Source: Clostridiaceae bacterium (GTDB lineage: Bacteria > Bacillota > Clostridia > Oscillospirales > Acutalibacteraceae). Taken from it: a DNA stretch of 64,000 nucleotides. Positions 8,138 to 17,159 of this stretch are shown piece by piece (positions within the stretch are counted from its first letter, which is position 1; each line of letters opens with the position of its first letter). The notes beneath the pieces are model-generated. The model had not been told where the DNA came from and made no database searches. It saw only the letters and a program-made list of their open reading frames with translations. The position numbers and the translations under genes are program-made. The DNA lies in contig JAEEHB010000002.1 in assembly GCA_016280595.1 (NCBI GenBank), positions 1 through 64,000 of the forward strand. The letters run 5' to 3'.

Positions 8138-9472
8138 TTACTGCGCCGTGAATTCAAGCTTGATTGTATCGGATTTCTTTTGGTATGCGCTCTCCGCCTG
8201 CACGCTGAGAGTGTAGGTCTTGCCGGATTCGAGCGTGTCCGCGCCGATTCTGAAATCCGCGGTATCGTCATCGTCAATCACATAGTAGTCGTTGATGAAA
8301 GTGTCGGAGCAAACTTTCTTCCCGTTTTCATCCCTGATTGTGATTTTATAGTTGTGCACAATGTAGCCGTCTGCCGCCTTTGCCTCGTCAAACGAAATCA
8401 CCCATTCGCCGCCTTCATTTTTATATGCGGTTGCCTTGGTGTCATCGGCGAATACGGGAGCGGTGTCCTGCGCTTTTCTGCTCTTGTAGGAGTAGGCGTA
8501 GGTGCTCTTGTCGTTTACATTATCGGTGTAGTAATCAAAGAGATATGTGCCCGAAAGAAGATCGTAGCCTATAAGACGCACGCTGCCGTCATTGTCCGCC
8601 TCAACTATGCACATCTGAGCCGCCGGGTCATATCCGTCGGGATGCTGACCGGGAATGTAATTCTTGTCAAGCTCGAATGTTGCGGTTGCGCCGCAGCCGA
8701 GAGCGGTATAAGTGGACTGGTAAATGCTTCTCGGGTCGTTCATCGGGAAATGGGAGTGACCGGAGAAATCAACTATGCCGGGATGCTTGTTGAAAATGGG
8801 ATTCAGCTGCGGGTCGCCCCAGTAGGTGCTGCCGTAAACGGTGCCCCACGCGTGAGGATGCTGGAAAACGAAAACCGCTTTTCCGTCCGCTTTCTTCTCG
8901 GCCTCACTTATGGATTTATCGAGCCAGTTGAGGCTTGACGGGGTGAAGGTCCATTCGGTCTGCCCGCGCTCGCCCGAAAAGGCGATGAGTGAAAAGCCGT
9001 TTACTTCATTGACCGTATCGGGGTCGTGCCCGAAATATTTAACAAAGTATTCTTTGTAGTTGTCGTTTTTGAATTCGTGATTGCCGTGAATAACTATCAG
9101 CTGAGTTTCTTCGCGCACGTGCTCGGAGAGAGTCGCGGCAAAGTTTGCGTAGTCGCCTTCGCCGCCGACGCTTGAGAAATCACCGAGGTGCACAACGGCG
9201 TCAATGCCGGGGTAGGTGCTGTCATTGTCATAAAGTTCATAGGCCGTGTCAACCGCGAGGGCGACGTGGTCGTTTTTGTTATGGGAATCGGTGATGATAA
9301 CAAAGCGCACCGCGGGGACAAAGTCCTCCGGGACTGCGGGAACGGCATCGGCTTTGGTGCCCGTTGCCACCTGGAAAATCTGACCGGGCAGTACAAATGT
9401 CAGCACCGAAAAAACTCCGAAGATGATACCTATTACCCAGTTTTTGATTTCAATGAGAGTACCTCTGTCCAT
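8138..9472 (-). CDS. Membrane-anchored metallophosphoesterase
   Basis: Calcineurin-like phosphoesterase with an N-terminal signal anchor (about residues 9-32). The metal-binding motifs are in order: ITDSHNKNDH (D57, H59 region), HLGDFSS, IHGNHEF, FQHPHAWG and FSGHSHFP. After the catalytic domain (about 50-310) comes a C-terminal fibronectin-III-like beta domain (about 350-444), which is common on secreted clostridial enzymes. It should hydrolyse a phosphomonoester or diester outside the cell; the substrate is unknown. The start lies 1 base after the udp stop, and its ribosome binding site AAGGAG is inside the end of udp, so it is the last gene of the glgP-tadA-udp operon. Confidence 0.85.
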   Translation of the reverse strand: MDRGTLIEIKNWVIGIIFGVFSVLTFVLPGQIFQVATGTKADAVPAVPEDFVPAVRFVIITDSHNKNDHVALAVDTAYELYDNDSTYPGIDAVVHLGDFSSVGGEGDYANFAATLSEHVREETQLIVIHGNHEFKNDNYKEYFVKYFGHDPDTVNEVNGFSLIAFSGERGQTEWTFTPSSLNWLDKSISEAEKKADGKAVFVFQHPHAWGTVYGSTYWGDPQLNPIFNKHPGIVDFSGHSHFPMNDPRSIYQSTYTALGCGATATFELDKNYIPGQHPDGYDPAAQMCIVEADNDGSVRLIGYDLLSGTYLFDYYTDNVNDKSTYAYSYKSRKAQDTAPVFADDTKATAYKNEGGEWVISFDEAKAADGYIVHNYKITIRDENGKKVCSDTFINDYYVIDDDDTADFRIGADTLESGKTYTLSVQAESAYQKKSDTIKLEFTAQ

Positions 9473-9473
9473 A

Positions 9474-10235
9474 TTATTTCTCCTTGTCTGCTTTTATGAG
9501 TAATCTCACGGCTTCAACCGCCGTCTTTACGGCGCAGTCCGTGTCGGTGTTTCTGTTTTCGGGCATACCGCATTCGGCAATCTCCTGATTCCACACGCAG
9601 TGGAAAATCGCGCCCGCGCGCGCTCGTCTTAACGAAGCGAGCACAAACATAGTCGCACTCTCCATTTCGGATGCGAGGCAGCCGCCTTTAATCCACGCGC
9701 TCCACTTGCTTTTGAGTTCATCCGCGCAGCCCATTGTATCGGGACTGTGCTGGCCGTAGAAACTGTCTTTCGCCTGCACGATGCCCGTGTGATAAGGAAA
9801 GCCGAGTTTTCCGCCCGCTTTTACTAGAGCGTTTGTCACCTCAAGATCCGCAACCGCCGGAAACTCAAGCGGCATATATTCCTTTGAGGTGCCGTCCATC
9901 CTGATTGCGCCCGTGGCTATCACAAGGTCTCCGGGCAGCACATTCAACTGCATTCCTCCGCAGGTGCCAACCCTCACAAAGGTGTCAACGCCTATGTGGA
10001 TGAGTTCTTCCATGCAGATTGCCGCGGACGGACCGCCTATGCCCGTTGAAACGGCAAGCACGTTTTCACCGTCGATTGTGCCGCGGAAGGTGCGGAATTC
10101 ACGGTTGAATGCGATTTCTTCGGCAGAGTCGAAGTATGACGCAATCTGCTCAGTCCTTGCGGGGTCGCCGGGAAGTATGGCGTATTTCGCGCCCTGGGCG
10201 GCGGTAAGATTAATATGGTATTCGGGTTTCGGCAT
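9474..10235 (-). CDS. udp: Nucleoside phosphorylase, uridine phosphorylase type
   Basis: Cleaves a nucleoside with phosphate to give the free base and ribose-1-phosphate. Motifs of the NP-I family are visible: ILPGDPARTE near residue 20 (phosphate binding), STGIGGPS at about 87-94, RVGTCGGMQ at about 113-121 and ASEMESATMF at about 188-197, where the Glu-Met-Glu stretch contacts the ribose. The 253 residues match Udp closely, and EMESATMF with the GTCGGMQ variant favours uridine phosphorylase over purine phosphorylase. It lies 1 base downstream of tadA and 1 base upstream of a phosphoesterase gene in one operon. Specificity for uridine rather than another nucleoside is likely but not certain. 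Confidence 0.88.
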   Translation of the reverse strand: MPKPEYHINLTAAQGAKYAILPGDPARTEQIASYFDSAEEIAFNREFRTFRGTIDGENVLAVSTGIGGPSAAICMEELIHIGVDTFVRVGTCGGMQLNVLPGDLVIATGAIRMDGTSKEYMPLEFPAVADLEVTNALVKAGGKLGFPYHTGIVQAKDSFYGQHSPDTMGCADELKSKWSAWIKGGCLASEMESATMFVLASLRRARAGAIFHCVWNQEIAECGMPENRNTDTDCAVKTAVEAVRLLIKADKEK

Positions 10236-10236
10236 A

Positions 10237-10695
10237 TTATCCTTCCTTCTTTTTTCTCAGTTTCTCAAAAAACTCCGATAAGAGTGAAGAACATTCTTCC
10301 TGCATAAAGCCCGCAGTTACTTCGGGCTTGTGATTATAGGGCAGGTCAAACAGATTTATAACCGACGAGCAGGAGCCCGCCTTCGGGTCAAACGCGCCGT
10401 AAACGAGGCGCCTTATGCGTGAGTTTATGATTGCGCCCGTGCACATCGGGCAGGGCTCGAGGGTCACAAACAGGTCGCACTCCCACAGCCGCCAGCCGCC
10501 GAGCTTTTTGCAGGCGAGGTCAATCGCCTCTATCTCCGCGTGGGCAAGGGCGTTTTTGCCGTTTTCGCGTCTGTTTCTGCCGGTCGAAATAACTTCGCCG
10601 TTTTTCGCTATTACGGCGCCTACGGGCACTTCGCCTTCAGCCGCCGCAAGCCGTGCCTGCTCGAGGGCAAGGCTCATAAGCATTTCATCGGTCAT
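10237..10695 (-). CDS. tadA: tRNA-specific adenosine deaminase TadA
   Basis: Converts adenosine to inosine at the wobble position 34 of tRNA-Arg(ACG). The cytidine/adenosine deaminase zinc motif is intact: HAE (in AHAEIEAID, about 52-60) and PCPMC (about 81-85), with the catalytic Glu next to the zinc His. VPVGAVIAKNGEVISTGRN near the start and GSCSSVINLF in the middle are typical of TadA. At 152 residues it has the normal size. The ATG shares one base with the glgP stop (TAATG), so translation is probably coupled to glgP. Confidence 0.95.
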   Translation of the reverse strand: MTDEMLMSLALEQARLAAAEGEVPVGAVIAKNGEVISTGRNRRENGKNALAHAEIEAIDLACKKLGGWRLWECDLFVTLEPCPMCTGAIINSRIRRLVYGAFDPKAGSCSSVINLFDLPYNHKPEVTAGFMQEECSSLLSEFFEKLRKKKEG

Positions 10696-13091
10696 TATTT
10701 AAGGCCCCAGATGTTTTTCGCGTATTCGTTTATTGCTCTGTCCGCGCTGAAGATGCCTGCGCCCGAGATATTCATGAGCGACATTCTGTTCCAGCGCTGT
10801 TTGTCAAGCCATACCTGCTCAACGTTTCTCTGAGCCTGTCTGTAATCGGCAAAGTCCGCGAGCACCATATAGGGATCGTGATGGATGATAGTGCCGCCTA
10901 TTTCGCCGAACTGCTTGCCGCAGATGCCCTTGTTGATGAATTCGACTATATCGTGAATTTCGGGGCTGTTGAGATAATAGTTGTTTGGATTGTAGCCGTC
11001 TCTCTGAAGTTTGCTGACTTCGTCCGTTCTCATACCGAAGATGAAGATGTTGTCTTCGCCTACGGCATCGTATATTTCGACATTCGCGCCGTCCATTGTG
11101 CCGAGAGTGAGAGCGCCGTTAATCATAAGTTTCATATTGCCGGTGCCGCTCGCTTCCGTGCCGGCGAGTGAAATCTGCTCGCTGATTTCGGCGGCGGGCA
11201 TAAGCGCCTCCGCCTTTGTCACGCAGTAGTTTTCAACAAAGAGGACCTTGAGTTTATCGTTTACCTGCGGGTCTTCGTTTATCATCTTGCCGAGGTAGCA
11301 GATAAATTCGATAATCTTCTTCGCGACGAAGTAGCCGGGAGCGGCTTTCGCGCCGAAAATGTAGGTGTGGGGAACATAGTCGCCGTTCGGATTATTCTTG
11401 ATTTCAAGGTATTTCGCAAGAATATTGAGGGCGTTGAGTTCCTGCCTCTTGTATTCGTGCAGTCTCTTCACCTGTACATCGAAGAGTGAATCGGGGTCAA
11501 GCACTTCGCCGGTTGTCTTTTTGATGAGTTTCGCGAAATCAGCCTTGTTGGCGGCTTTGATTTTGCCGAGTTCTTCGAGCACATCCGCCTTGTCGGCAAA
11601 TTCCCTGAGCTTTATAAGTTCGCTGCCGTCGTGGATAAACTTCTTGCCGATTGTGTCGGAAAGAAGGGCGGTAAGGCGAGGGTTAGCCTGGCAGAGCCAG
11701 CGGCGGTATGCGATACCGTTGGTGACATTGGTGAATTTACCGGGCTCAAGGGTGTAGAAATCTTTGAAAGTGCTGTCTTTGAGAATCTGGCTGTGAAGGG
11801 CGGAAACGCCGTTTACCTTGTGGCATACGGCAACGCAGAGGTTTGCCATACGCACAGCGCCGCCGGAGATGATTGCCATTCTCTCAACTCTTGCCGCGTC
11901 ACCCGTGAGATCCCAGATTTTCCTTCTGAATCTGTTGTCTATTTCTTTAACTATCTGATAAATTCTGGGCAGAAGTCTCTCAAAGAGTTCTTCGCTCCAG
12001 CATTCAAGCGCCTCTGCCATAACGGTATGGTTTGTGTAGGCGCAGACCTTCTGCACGGTTGCAAAAGCGTCATCCCAGCCGAAACCGCACTCGTCGAGCA
12101 GTATTCTCATAAGTTCGGGGATAGCCATTGTGGGATGGGTGTCGTTTATGTGAATAGCGCATTTCTCCGCAAGATTGTCAAGCGAGCCGAAGTTGCGAAG
12201 ATGCCAGGAGATGATATCCTGCACCGATGCGCTCACAAGGAAATACTGCTGCCTTAAACGGAGGCTCTTTCCTTCGGGGTGATTGTCGGCAGGGTAGAGC
12301 ACCTTGCTGATAACTTCCGCCATAGCCTTTTCTTCCATAGCCCTGATATAGTTGCCCTCGTTGAAAGAGGTCATATCAATGCTGTCCGCTTTCGCGCTCC
12401 ACAGGCGGAGCACCGCAACGCCCTTGCCGTCTTTTGAGGGCACCATCATATCGTAGGGCACGGCTTTTACGGTTTTGCAGTCGACAAGTTCAACATAGTG
12501 GAAGCCGTCGCTCCAGCTGTCTTCAACTCTGCCTTCAAACTTTACTTCAACCGTCTTTTCTTCTCTGGGCACGAGCCACACATTGCCGCCCGGCAGCCAG
12601 AATTCGGGCATCTCGGTCTGCCAGCCGTCAACGAGTTTCTGCTTGAAAATGCCGTATTCATAAAGGATTGAATAGCCTATGCCGTGGTAGTTTTCGTTTG
12701 CCATCGCGTCAAGGTAGCAGGCGGCAAGTCTGCCGAGACCCCCGTTGCCAAGACCCGCGTCGGGCTCGCAGTTGTAAAGTTTTTCAAGGTTTACATTGTA
12801 TTCTTTGAGAGCGGAGGCAACCGTTTCAGTGAGGCTGAGGTTGTAAAGAGTATTCTTGAGGCTTCTGCCCATAAGAAACTCCATGCTCATATAGTAAACT
12901 CTTTTGCTGCCCTCTTTTTTGCCTTCATCGTCAAATTTGCGGCGGATGTTTCTCGCGAGGTCACGTGAAATACCGGCGACAACTTCGTAAAACTGCTCGT
13001 CGGTTGCCTGCGCGGGAGTGATGCCGTAAAGATGTGACAGGCGGGTTGCAATCATTTCTTTCATCTGTGATACTGTAATTTTCTTTGCCAT
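10695..13091 (-). CDS. glgP: Glycogen/starch (alpha-glucan) phosphorylase
   Basis: PLP-dependent GT35 enzyme that releases glucose-1-phosphate from the non-reducing ends of glycogen. Full length at 798 residues. Diagnostic parts are LGNGGLGRLAACYLDAMA near the N-terminus, INDTHPTMAIPELMR in the middle and the PLP site EASGTGNMKLMINGALTLGT near residue 655, where the Lys carries the cofactor. I start at the ATG at 13091 (MAKKITVSQMK), with AGGAG 7 bases upstream; an in-frame upstream codon at 13178 has no such site and lies in the promoter. No other glg gene is in the window. It heads an operon with tadA, udp and a phosphoesterase. A leader hairpin precedes the gene. Confidence 0.96.
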   Translation of the reverse strand: MAKKITVSQMKEMIATRLSHLYGITPAQATDEQFYEVVAGISRDLARNIRRKFDDEGKKEGSKRVYYMSMEFLMGRSLKNTLYNLSLTETVASALKEYNVNLEKLYNCEPDAGLGNGGLGRLAACYLDAMANENYHGIGYSILYEYGIFKQKLVDGWQTEMPEFWLPGGNVWLVPREEKTVEVKFEGRVEDSWSDGFHYVELVDCKTVKAVPYDMMVPSKDGKGVAVLRLWSAKADSIDMTSFNEGNYIRAMEEKAMAEVISKVLYPADNHPEGKSLRLRQQYFLVSASVQDIISWHLRNFGSLDNLAEKCAIHINDTHPTMAIPELMRILLDECGFGWDDAFATVQKVCAYTNHTVMAEALECWSEELFERLLPRIYQIVKEIDNRFRRKIWDLTGDAARVERMAIISGGAVRMANLCVAVCHKVNGVSALHSQILKDSTFKDFYTLEPGKFTNVTNGIAYRRWLCQANPRLTALLSDTIGKKFIHDGSELIKLREFADKADVLEELGKIKAANKADFAKLIKKTTGEVLDPDSLFDVQVKRLHEYKRQELNALNILAKYLEIKNNPNGDYVPHTYIFGAKAAPGYFVAKKIIEFICYLGKMINEDPQVNDKLKVLFVENYCVTKAEALMPAAEISEQISLAGTEASGTGNMKLMINGALTLGTMDGANVEIYDAVGEDNIFIFGMRTDEVSKLQRDGYNPNNYYLNSPEIHDIVEFINKGICGKQFGEIGGTIIHHDPYMVLADFADYRQAQRNVEQVWLDKQRWNRMSLMNISGAGIFSADRAINEYAKNIWGLK

Positions 13092-13108
13092 AAAATAACT
13101 CCTGTAAA

Positions 13109-13129
13109 ACGGGCTTTTATTGTGCCCGT
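13109..13129 (-). promoter_or_regulatory. Leader hairpin before glgP
   Basis: ACGGGC / GCCCGT form a 6-bp stem with a 9-base loop, followed on the minus strand by TTTT and then the AGGAG site. It could act as a weak attenuator or stabilise the mRNA. The role is not shown by sequence. Confidence 0.35.
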
Positions 13130-13149
13130 GTATTATTATCCGATTAAAA

Positions 13150-13178
13150 ATTATATCCCAAATCAGCCTCACATACAA
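13150..13178 (-). promoter_or_regulatory. Sigma-A promoter for the glgP operon
   Basis: On the minus strand TTGTAT (13178-13173), 17 bases, TATAAT (13155-13150), 59 bases before the glgP start. Confidence 0.7.
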
Positions 13179-13209
13179 TAATATTTTATAATTTTGTAAA
13201 ATTACATAC

Positions 13210-13238
13210 TTGTCAGGGGTGGATATTTGCTTTATAAT
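13210..13238 (+). promoter_or_regulatory. Sigma-A promoter for the CPBP-protease operon
   Basis: TTGTCA (13210-13215), 17 bases, TATAAT (13233-13238). It diverges from the glgP promoter; the two -35 boxes are about 30 bases apart. Confidence 0.75.
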
Positions 13239-13264
13239 GTATAAAATAACTAATAACTATACAC

Positions 13265-13285
13265 ACTCCTGCTCCCTGCAGGAGT
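13265..13285 (+). promoter_or_regulatory. Leader hairpin before the CPBP protease gene
   Basis: ACTCCTGC / GCAGGAGT form a perfect 8-bp stem with loop TCCCT, about 20 bases before the ATG at 13305. The stem is not followed by a U-run, so it is more likely an mRNA 5' structure than a terminator. Confidence 0.4.
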
Positions 13286-13304
13286 TTAAGCGAAGGAAAC
13301 CGAT

Positions 13305-14285
13305 ATGGATAACAGCGTTTACAATTACACGGCAAATCAGTTTGCCCGTATTCAGGAAGAGAAAAAAGGAATCAGACTCATAGGCAAAGCATCGGGCATC
13401 TGCGTTATCGCCTTTGTCGTGATTCAGTATATAGTCACCGTGCCGATTCTTATTCCGTTTCTTCTGAGTCTCTATAAGTCGGATACAGTATTCCGTGACA
13501 GCGTTTCAATCATCATTTCGCTTCTGAGCGTTTTGGTGCCGTTTGTTGCCGCGGGATTTTATCTGAAAAAGCGCACGGGCATTGAGTTTGCCCTGTTTTC
13601 AAAGCCCGGTAATTCCGTCACCGCTCTGCTGCTGATTTTTGTGGGGCTGTTTTTCTGCGTCGCGGGCGATTACATCACTTCATGGCTCTCCGCGCTCGTC
13701 AGAATATTCGGCTTTGAACTCACCACGCCCGACGAAACTGTTGCAACAGGCTTTTTCCCGAGACTCGTTTATGTGATTTATGTCGCTTTCACCGCTCCTC
13801 TGTGCGAAGAAATTGCGATAAGGGGAGTAGTACTTCAGCCGCTCAGACGCTACGGCGATGTGTTTGCGATTGTTGTGAGCTCGGTCGTTTTCGGTGTGCT
13901 TCACGGCAACCTCGTGCAGGCACCGTTTGCCTTTGTTGTGGGCATCGGACTCGGCTACACCGCCTGCATCACGGGCTCGCTCTGGCCCTGCATTATCATC
14001 CATTCAATCAATAATCTTATTGCCGCATTATCGCTTTTTGCGAGCGAAGACCTCGCGCCCGAAGTTTTTCTTTCGCGCTATAATATGGTGCAGTACACTT
14101 TGATTGTGCTCGGCGTACTCTCGGCAATAGGTTTCGTTTTTGTAAAAGGCCGTGAGCATCTCGGCAAATCGCAGACATACTCGGGTACGGGAGCAAAGAC
14201 AGCGGCGTTTTTCCTCAATGTGCCGATGATTATCGCCCTTCTCCTTATGGCGTTTTTCACCGCACAGTATGTGCATAAAATCTAA
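13305..14285 (+). CDS. CPBP family intramembrane protease
   Basis: Integral membrane protein with about eight hydrophobic segments. The CPBP (CAAX-like, Abi) domain lies at about residues 150-245 with its three conserved motifs: the EE pair in LCEEIAIRGVV (EExxxR), a His in FGVLHGNLVQAPFAFVVG and a final H-S-x-N in IIHSINNL. These residues form the glutamate protease active site. Bacterial members act on membrane or exported peptides, in some cases bacteriocins; the substrate here is unknown. The stop shares one base with the start of the 23S rRNA methyltransferase gene (TAATG), so the two are co-translated. Confidence 0.88.
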   Translation: MDNSVYNYTANQFARIQEEKKGIRLIGKASGICVIAFVVIQYIVTVPILIPFLLSLYKSDTVFRDSVSIIISLLSVLVPFVAAGFYLKKRTGIEFALFSKPGNSVTALLLIFVGLFFCVAGDYITSWLSALVRIFGFELTTPDETVATGFFPRLVYVIYVAFTAPLCEEIAIRGVVLQPLRRYGDVFAIVVSSVVFGVLHGNLVQAPFAFVVGIGLGYTACITGSLWPCIIIHSINNLIAALSLFASEDLAPEVFLSRYNMVQYTLIVLGVLSAIGFVFVKGREHLGKSQTYSGTGAKTAAFFLNVPMIIALLLMAFFTAQYVHKI

Positions 14286-15637
14286 TGATAAAGAAAAACG
14301 ATATAATCGAACTTGATATTGAAAACTGCGACCTGGGCGGCAGCGGCATAGGCAGATACGAAGGCATGGCGATATTTGTGCCACACACCGCTTCGGGAGA
14401 CAGAATCTCTGCCCGCGTGCTCAAAGTCAAGAAGACTTACGCCTACGCGAAAATTGAAAAGATACTCACCCCTTCGCCCGACAGAATCGACTGCCCCTGC
14501 CCGGTTTACGGCAGATGCGGGGGCTGTGCTTTCGGGCATATTTCATATGAAGCCGAACTGAAAATCAAAGAAAATCATGTGAAGGAATGTTTCCGCAGAA
14601 TAGCGGGAATCGAGCCGCGCTTTGAGCCGGTTATTCACGATGAAAAAGTATACGCCTACCGTAACAAGGCGCAGTTTCCCGTGGCCGAAAACGGCGGCGA
14701 AATAATAACAGGCTTTTACGCGAGCCACAGCCACCGTGTGGTGGACTGCCCCTCCTGCCTGTTACAGCCGCCCGAATTTGCGGGCATAACAGCCGCCGTA
14801 AAGGAGTATATGAAGAAATACGGCGTTTCCGCCTATGACGAAGTAACGGGCAAAGGGCTCATAAGACATATATTCATCCGCAAGGCGGTGAGCACGGGCG
14901 AAATTGCCGTTTGCCCCGTGATTAACGGCAGAAGCCTGCCTCATAAAGAGGAGTTTTGCCGCGCGGTGCTTGACGCCTGCCCGGATGTAAAGAGTATTAT
15001 GCTCAACATAAACACGGGAAACACAAATGTAATTCTCGGCAGTGAGTGTGTCTGTCTTTACGGCGAATCATACATTACCGATATACTCTGCTCACTTAAA
15101 TTCAGGATTTCACCTCTCTCGTTTTATCAGGTGAATCACGCCGTTGCGGGGCTCATTTACACAAAGGCGCTCGAATACGCCGCCCCCGGCGAAGACGAAA
15201 CCGTGCTCGACCTCTACTGCGGCACGGGCACTATAGGGCTCTCGCTCGCGCACGCGGCGAAAGAGGTTATAGGCGTTGAGATTGTGCCGCAGGCGGTTGA
15301 AGACGCGAAAATCAACGCAGAGATAAACGGTATAAATAACGCGAGATTTATCTGCGGCGACGCGAAGACAGCCGCGCTCACTCTCAAAGATGAGGGCATA
15401 ACACCCGGTGCTGTAATTCTCGATCCGCCGCGAAAGGGCTGCTCGCCCGAAGTAATAAAGACGGTCGCTCAGATGAAACCGCGCAGGATAGTTTATGTTT
15501 CATGCGACCCCGCCACTCTCGCGAGGGACTGCGCGCTCTTTGCCGCGCAGGGCTATAACACCGCGCTTGTCACCCCTGCGGATATGTTTCCGCGCACGGG
15601 AAACTGCGAATCCGTCGCGCTTCTTAAAGCGGACTGA
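14285..15637 (+). CDS. rlmCD: 23S rRNA (uracil-5-)-methyltransferase, RlmD/RlmCD family
   Basis: Adds a methyl group from S-adenosylmethionine to C5 of uracil in 23S rRNA. Domain order: an N-terminal TRAM domain (about 5-65), a [4Fe-4S] cluster motif (C-x5-CGGC at about 73-83, with a fourth Cys in VDCPSC further on), then the Rossmann methyltransferase domain with LDLYCGTGTIGL, DPPRKGCSPE and the catalytic Cys in YVSCDPATLARD. QVNHAVA is the usual motif before the SAM fold. The 450 residues are normal. Gram-positive bacteria often have one dual-site enzyme (RlmCD, m5U747 and m5U1939), so the exact position is inferred. Translationally coupled to the CPBP gene. Confidence 0.92.
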   Translation: MIKKNDIIELDIENCDLGGSGIGRYEGMAIFVPHTASGDRISARVLKVKKTYAYAKIEKILTPSPDRIDCPCPVYGRCGGCAFGHISYEAELKIKENHVKECFRRIAGIEPRFEPVIHDEKVYAYRNKAQFPVAENGGEIITGFYASHSHRVVDCPSCLLQPPEFAGITAAVKEYMKKYGVSAYDEVTGKGLIRHIFIRKAVSTGEIAVCPVINGRSLPHKEEFCRAVLDACPDVKSIMLNINTGNTNVILGSECVCLYGESYITDILCSLKFRISPLSFYQVNHAVAGLIYTKALEYAAPGEDETVLDLYCGTGTIGLSLAHAAKEVIGVEIVPQAVEDAKINAEINGINNARFICGDAKTAALTLKDEGITPGAVILDPPRKGCSPEVIKTVAQMKPRRIVYVSCDPATLARDCALFAAQGYNTALVTPADMFPRTGNCESVALLKAD

Positions 15638-15675
15638 AATTCCTTATCGGAATATAAAACGAAAGAGAGAATAAA

Positions 15676-17145
15676 ATGGAAAAGTTTTTTGCTGACGGGC
15701 TGAAGTTTGTTGACGGCGAAGGCCGCGTGAGGATATTCAACGGCTTCAATATCGATGACAAACTTCTCAATCAATCCGCCTTCCGCTATGAACTCGATGA
15801 AGTCTTTTTCGGAAAGTACAGAGCGTACGGCCTCAACTTTATCCGCCTTGCCGTAACCTGGCAGAATCTCGAGCCGGAAATGGGCAAGTACAACGAAAGT
15901 TACCTTCAGTCAATTGACGGTATTTTCCGCCTGGCTGAGAAATACGGGGTTTACATCCTGCTCGATGTGCATCAGGATCTTTACTCCGGCTATGACGGCG
16001 ACGGCTGCGGCGACGGCGCTCCTATGTGGGCGGCGCTGACCGACGGCTACAAATCAAAGCAGCCCAAGTTTGTGTGGGCGGAGGGCTACATTTTCGGCAA
16101 ATGGGTTCACCGCGCGTTTGACCATTTCTGGAATAACGACCCCGTTGAAGGGGAGGGACTGCAGGACAGATACGCAAGGCTCTGGCAGATGCTTGCCGCA
16201 CGATACTGCGACAGCCCGGCTCTCTTCGGCTTCGACCTTATGAACGAGCCGTTTCCCGGCTCGGACTCAAAGAAGATGATGCTCCGCCTTGTGAGGAGTG
16301 TTACAGCCGCCGTTCTTTTCAGCAGAAAGATAAAACGCGGCAAAATTCTCAAATCACTCGTAAAGCGCGATACGGCGGGGCTCCTCAATTCCGTTGGCGG
16401 CAACGCAATCCGCGATATTATGAAACACGTCGATCCGCTTTCGGCGGAGTTTGACCTTAAAAAATATTCGCCGTTTCTCAACAAGATAACGGCGGCAATA
16501 AGAGAGATTACGAAAAACGGCTTTATTATGATTGAGCAGGCGTATCTGTGTAACGGCGGCGTAAAACAGTCCGTGCCGCCCATTACCGTAAACGGAGAGC
16601 GCGAGCCCCTGCAGTGCTTCGGACCTCACGCTTATGATATGACCGTTGACACGCCTCTTTACAAATACGCAAACGCCGACAGGGTAAAGGCTTTCTTTAC
16701 CGAGATGAGAAACACGCAGCTTCGCCTAAATGTGCCCGTTGTGGTGGGCGAATGGGGCGGATGCAGTGACAATAAAGACACTTCCTGGTTTCCGCACGCT
16801 TATGAACTTCTCGATTTCTTTGACACTCAGCACTGGGGTCAGGCTTACTGGGATTATCACGGCGACGACCTCGATTCTCCGCTGATGGGTATGCTCTGCA
16901 GGCCGCATCCTGTGGCTGTCGCGGGCAAGATTATTAATTACGGCTACGACAGGGAAAAAGATGTTTTCACCCTCTCTTTCACCTCGCAATCGCCCGGTGA
17001 GAGCATAATATATCTTCACAAGAATTTTGAAATATCCGCTCATACCGTTTATGAAATAATCGAGCGGTATGACAGCGGCGCGGCCCTTGTGCTGATTAAA
17101 ACGGGGTCAGGGGAACATACGGTTGAAGCAAGACTGTTTGACTGA
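15676..17145 (+). CDS. Glycoside hydrolase family 5 (endoglycoceramidase-like)
   Basis: TIM-barrel retaining glycosidase without a signal peptide, so probably cytoplasmic. Motifs: FNGFNIDDK near the start, RLAVTWQNLEP, LDVHQDLYS and the acid/base Glu E191 in GFDLMNEPFPG. The nucleophile Glu is E359 in VVVGEWGG. The pattern of LDVHQD, FDLMNEP and a C-terminal beta-sandwich (about 410-489) matches the GH5 branch of endoglycoceramidases and related glycolipid or beta-glycosidases. Substrate could be a glycolipid or an imported oligosaccharide. The gene precedes a GPH sugar symporter by 14 bases, so uptake and cleavage appear linked. Confidence 0.86.
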   Translation: MEKFFADGLKFVDGEGRVRIFNGFNIDDKLLNQSAFRYELDEVFFGKYRAYGLNFIRLAVTWQNLEPEMGKYNESYLQSIDGIFRLAEKYGVYILLDVHQDLYSGYDGDGCGDGAPMWAALTDGYKSKQPKFVWAEGYIFGKWVHRAFDHFWNNDPVEGEGLQDRYARLWQMLAARYCDSPALFGFDLMNEPFPGSDSKKMMLRLVRSVTAAVLFSRKIKRGKILKSLVKRDTAGLLNSVGGNAIRDIMKHVDPLSAEFDLKKYSPFLNKITAAIREITKNGFIMIEQAYLCNGGVKQSVPPITVNGEREPLQCFGPHAYDMTVDTPLYKYANADRVKAFFTEMRNTQLRLNVPVVVGEWGGCSDNKDTSWFPHAYELLDFFDTQHWGQAYWDYHGDDLDSPLMGMLCRPHPVAVAGKIINYGYDREKDVFTLSFTSQSPGESIIYLHKNFEISAHTVYEIIERYDSGAALVLIKTGSGEHTVEARLFD

Positions 17146-17159
17146 CGGAGGATTTGCGA

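Noticed and set aside
8180-8938. A 252-codon frame opposite the metallophosphoesterase gene
   Set aside because: Antisense shadow of a gene with clear motifs; no start signal and a composition driven by the codons of the real gene.
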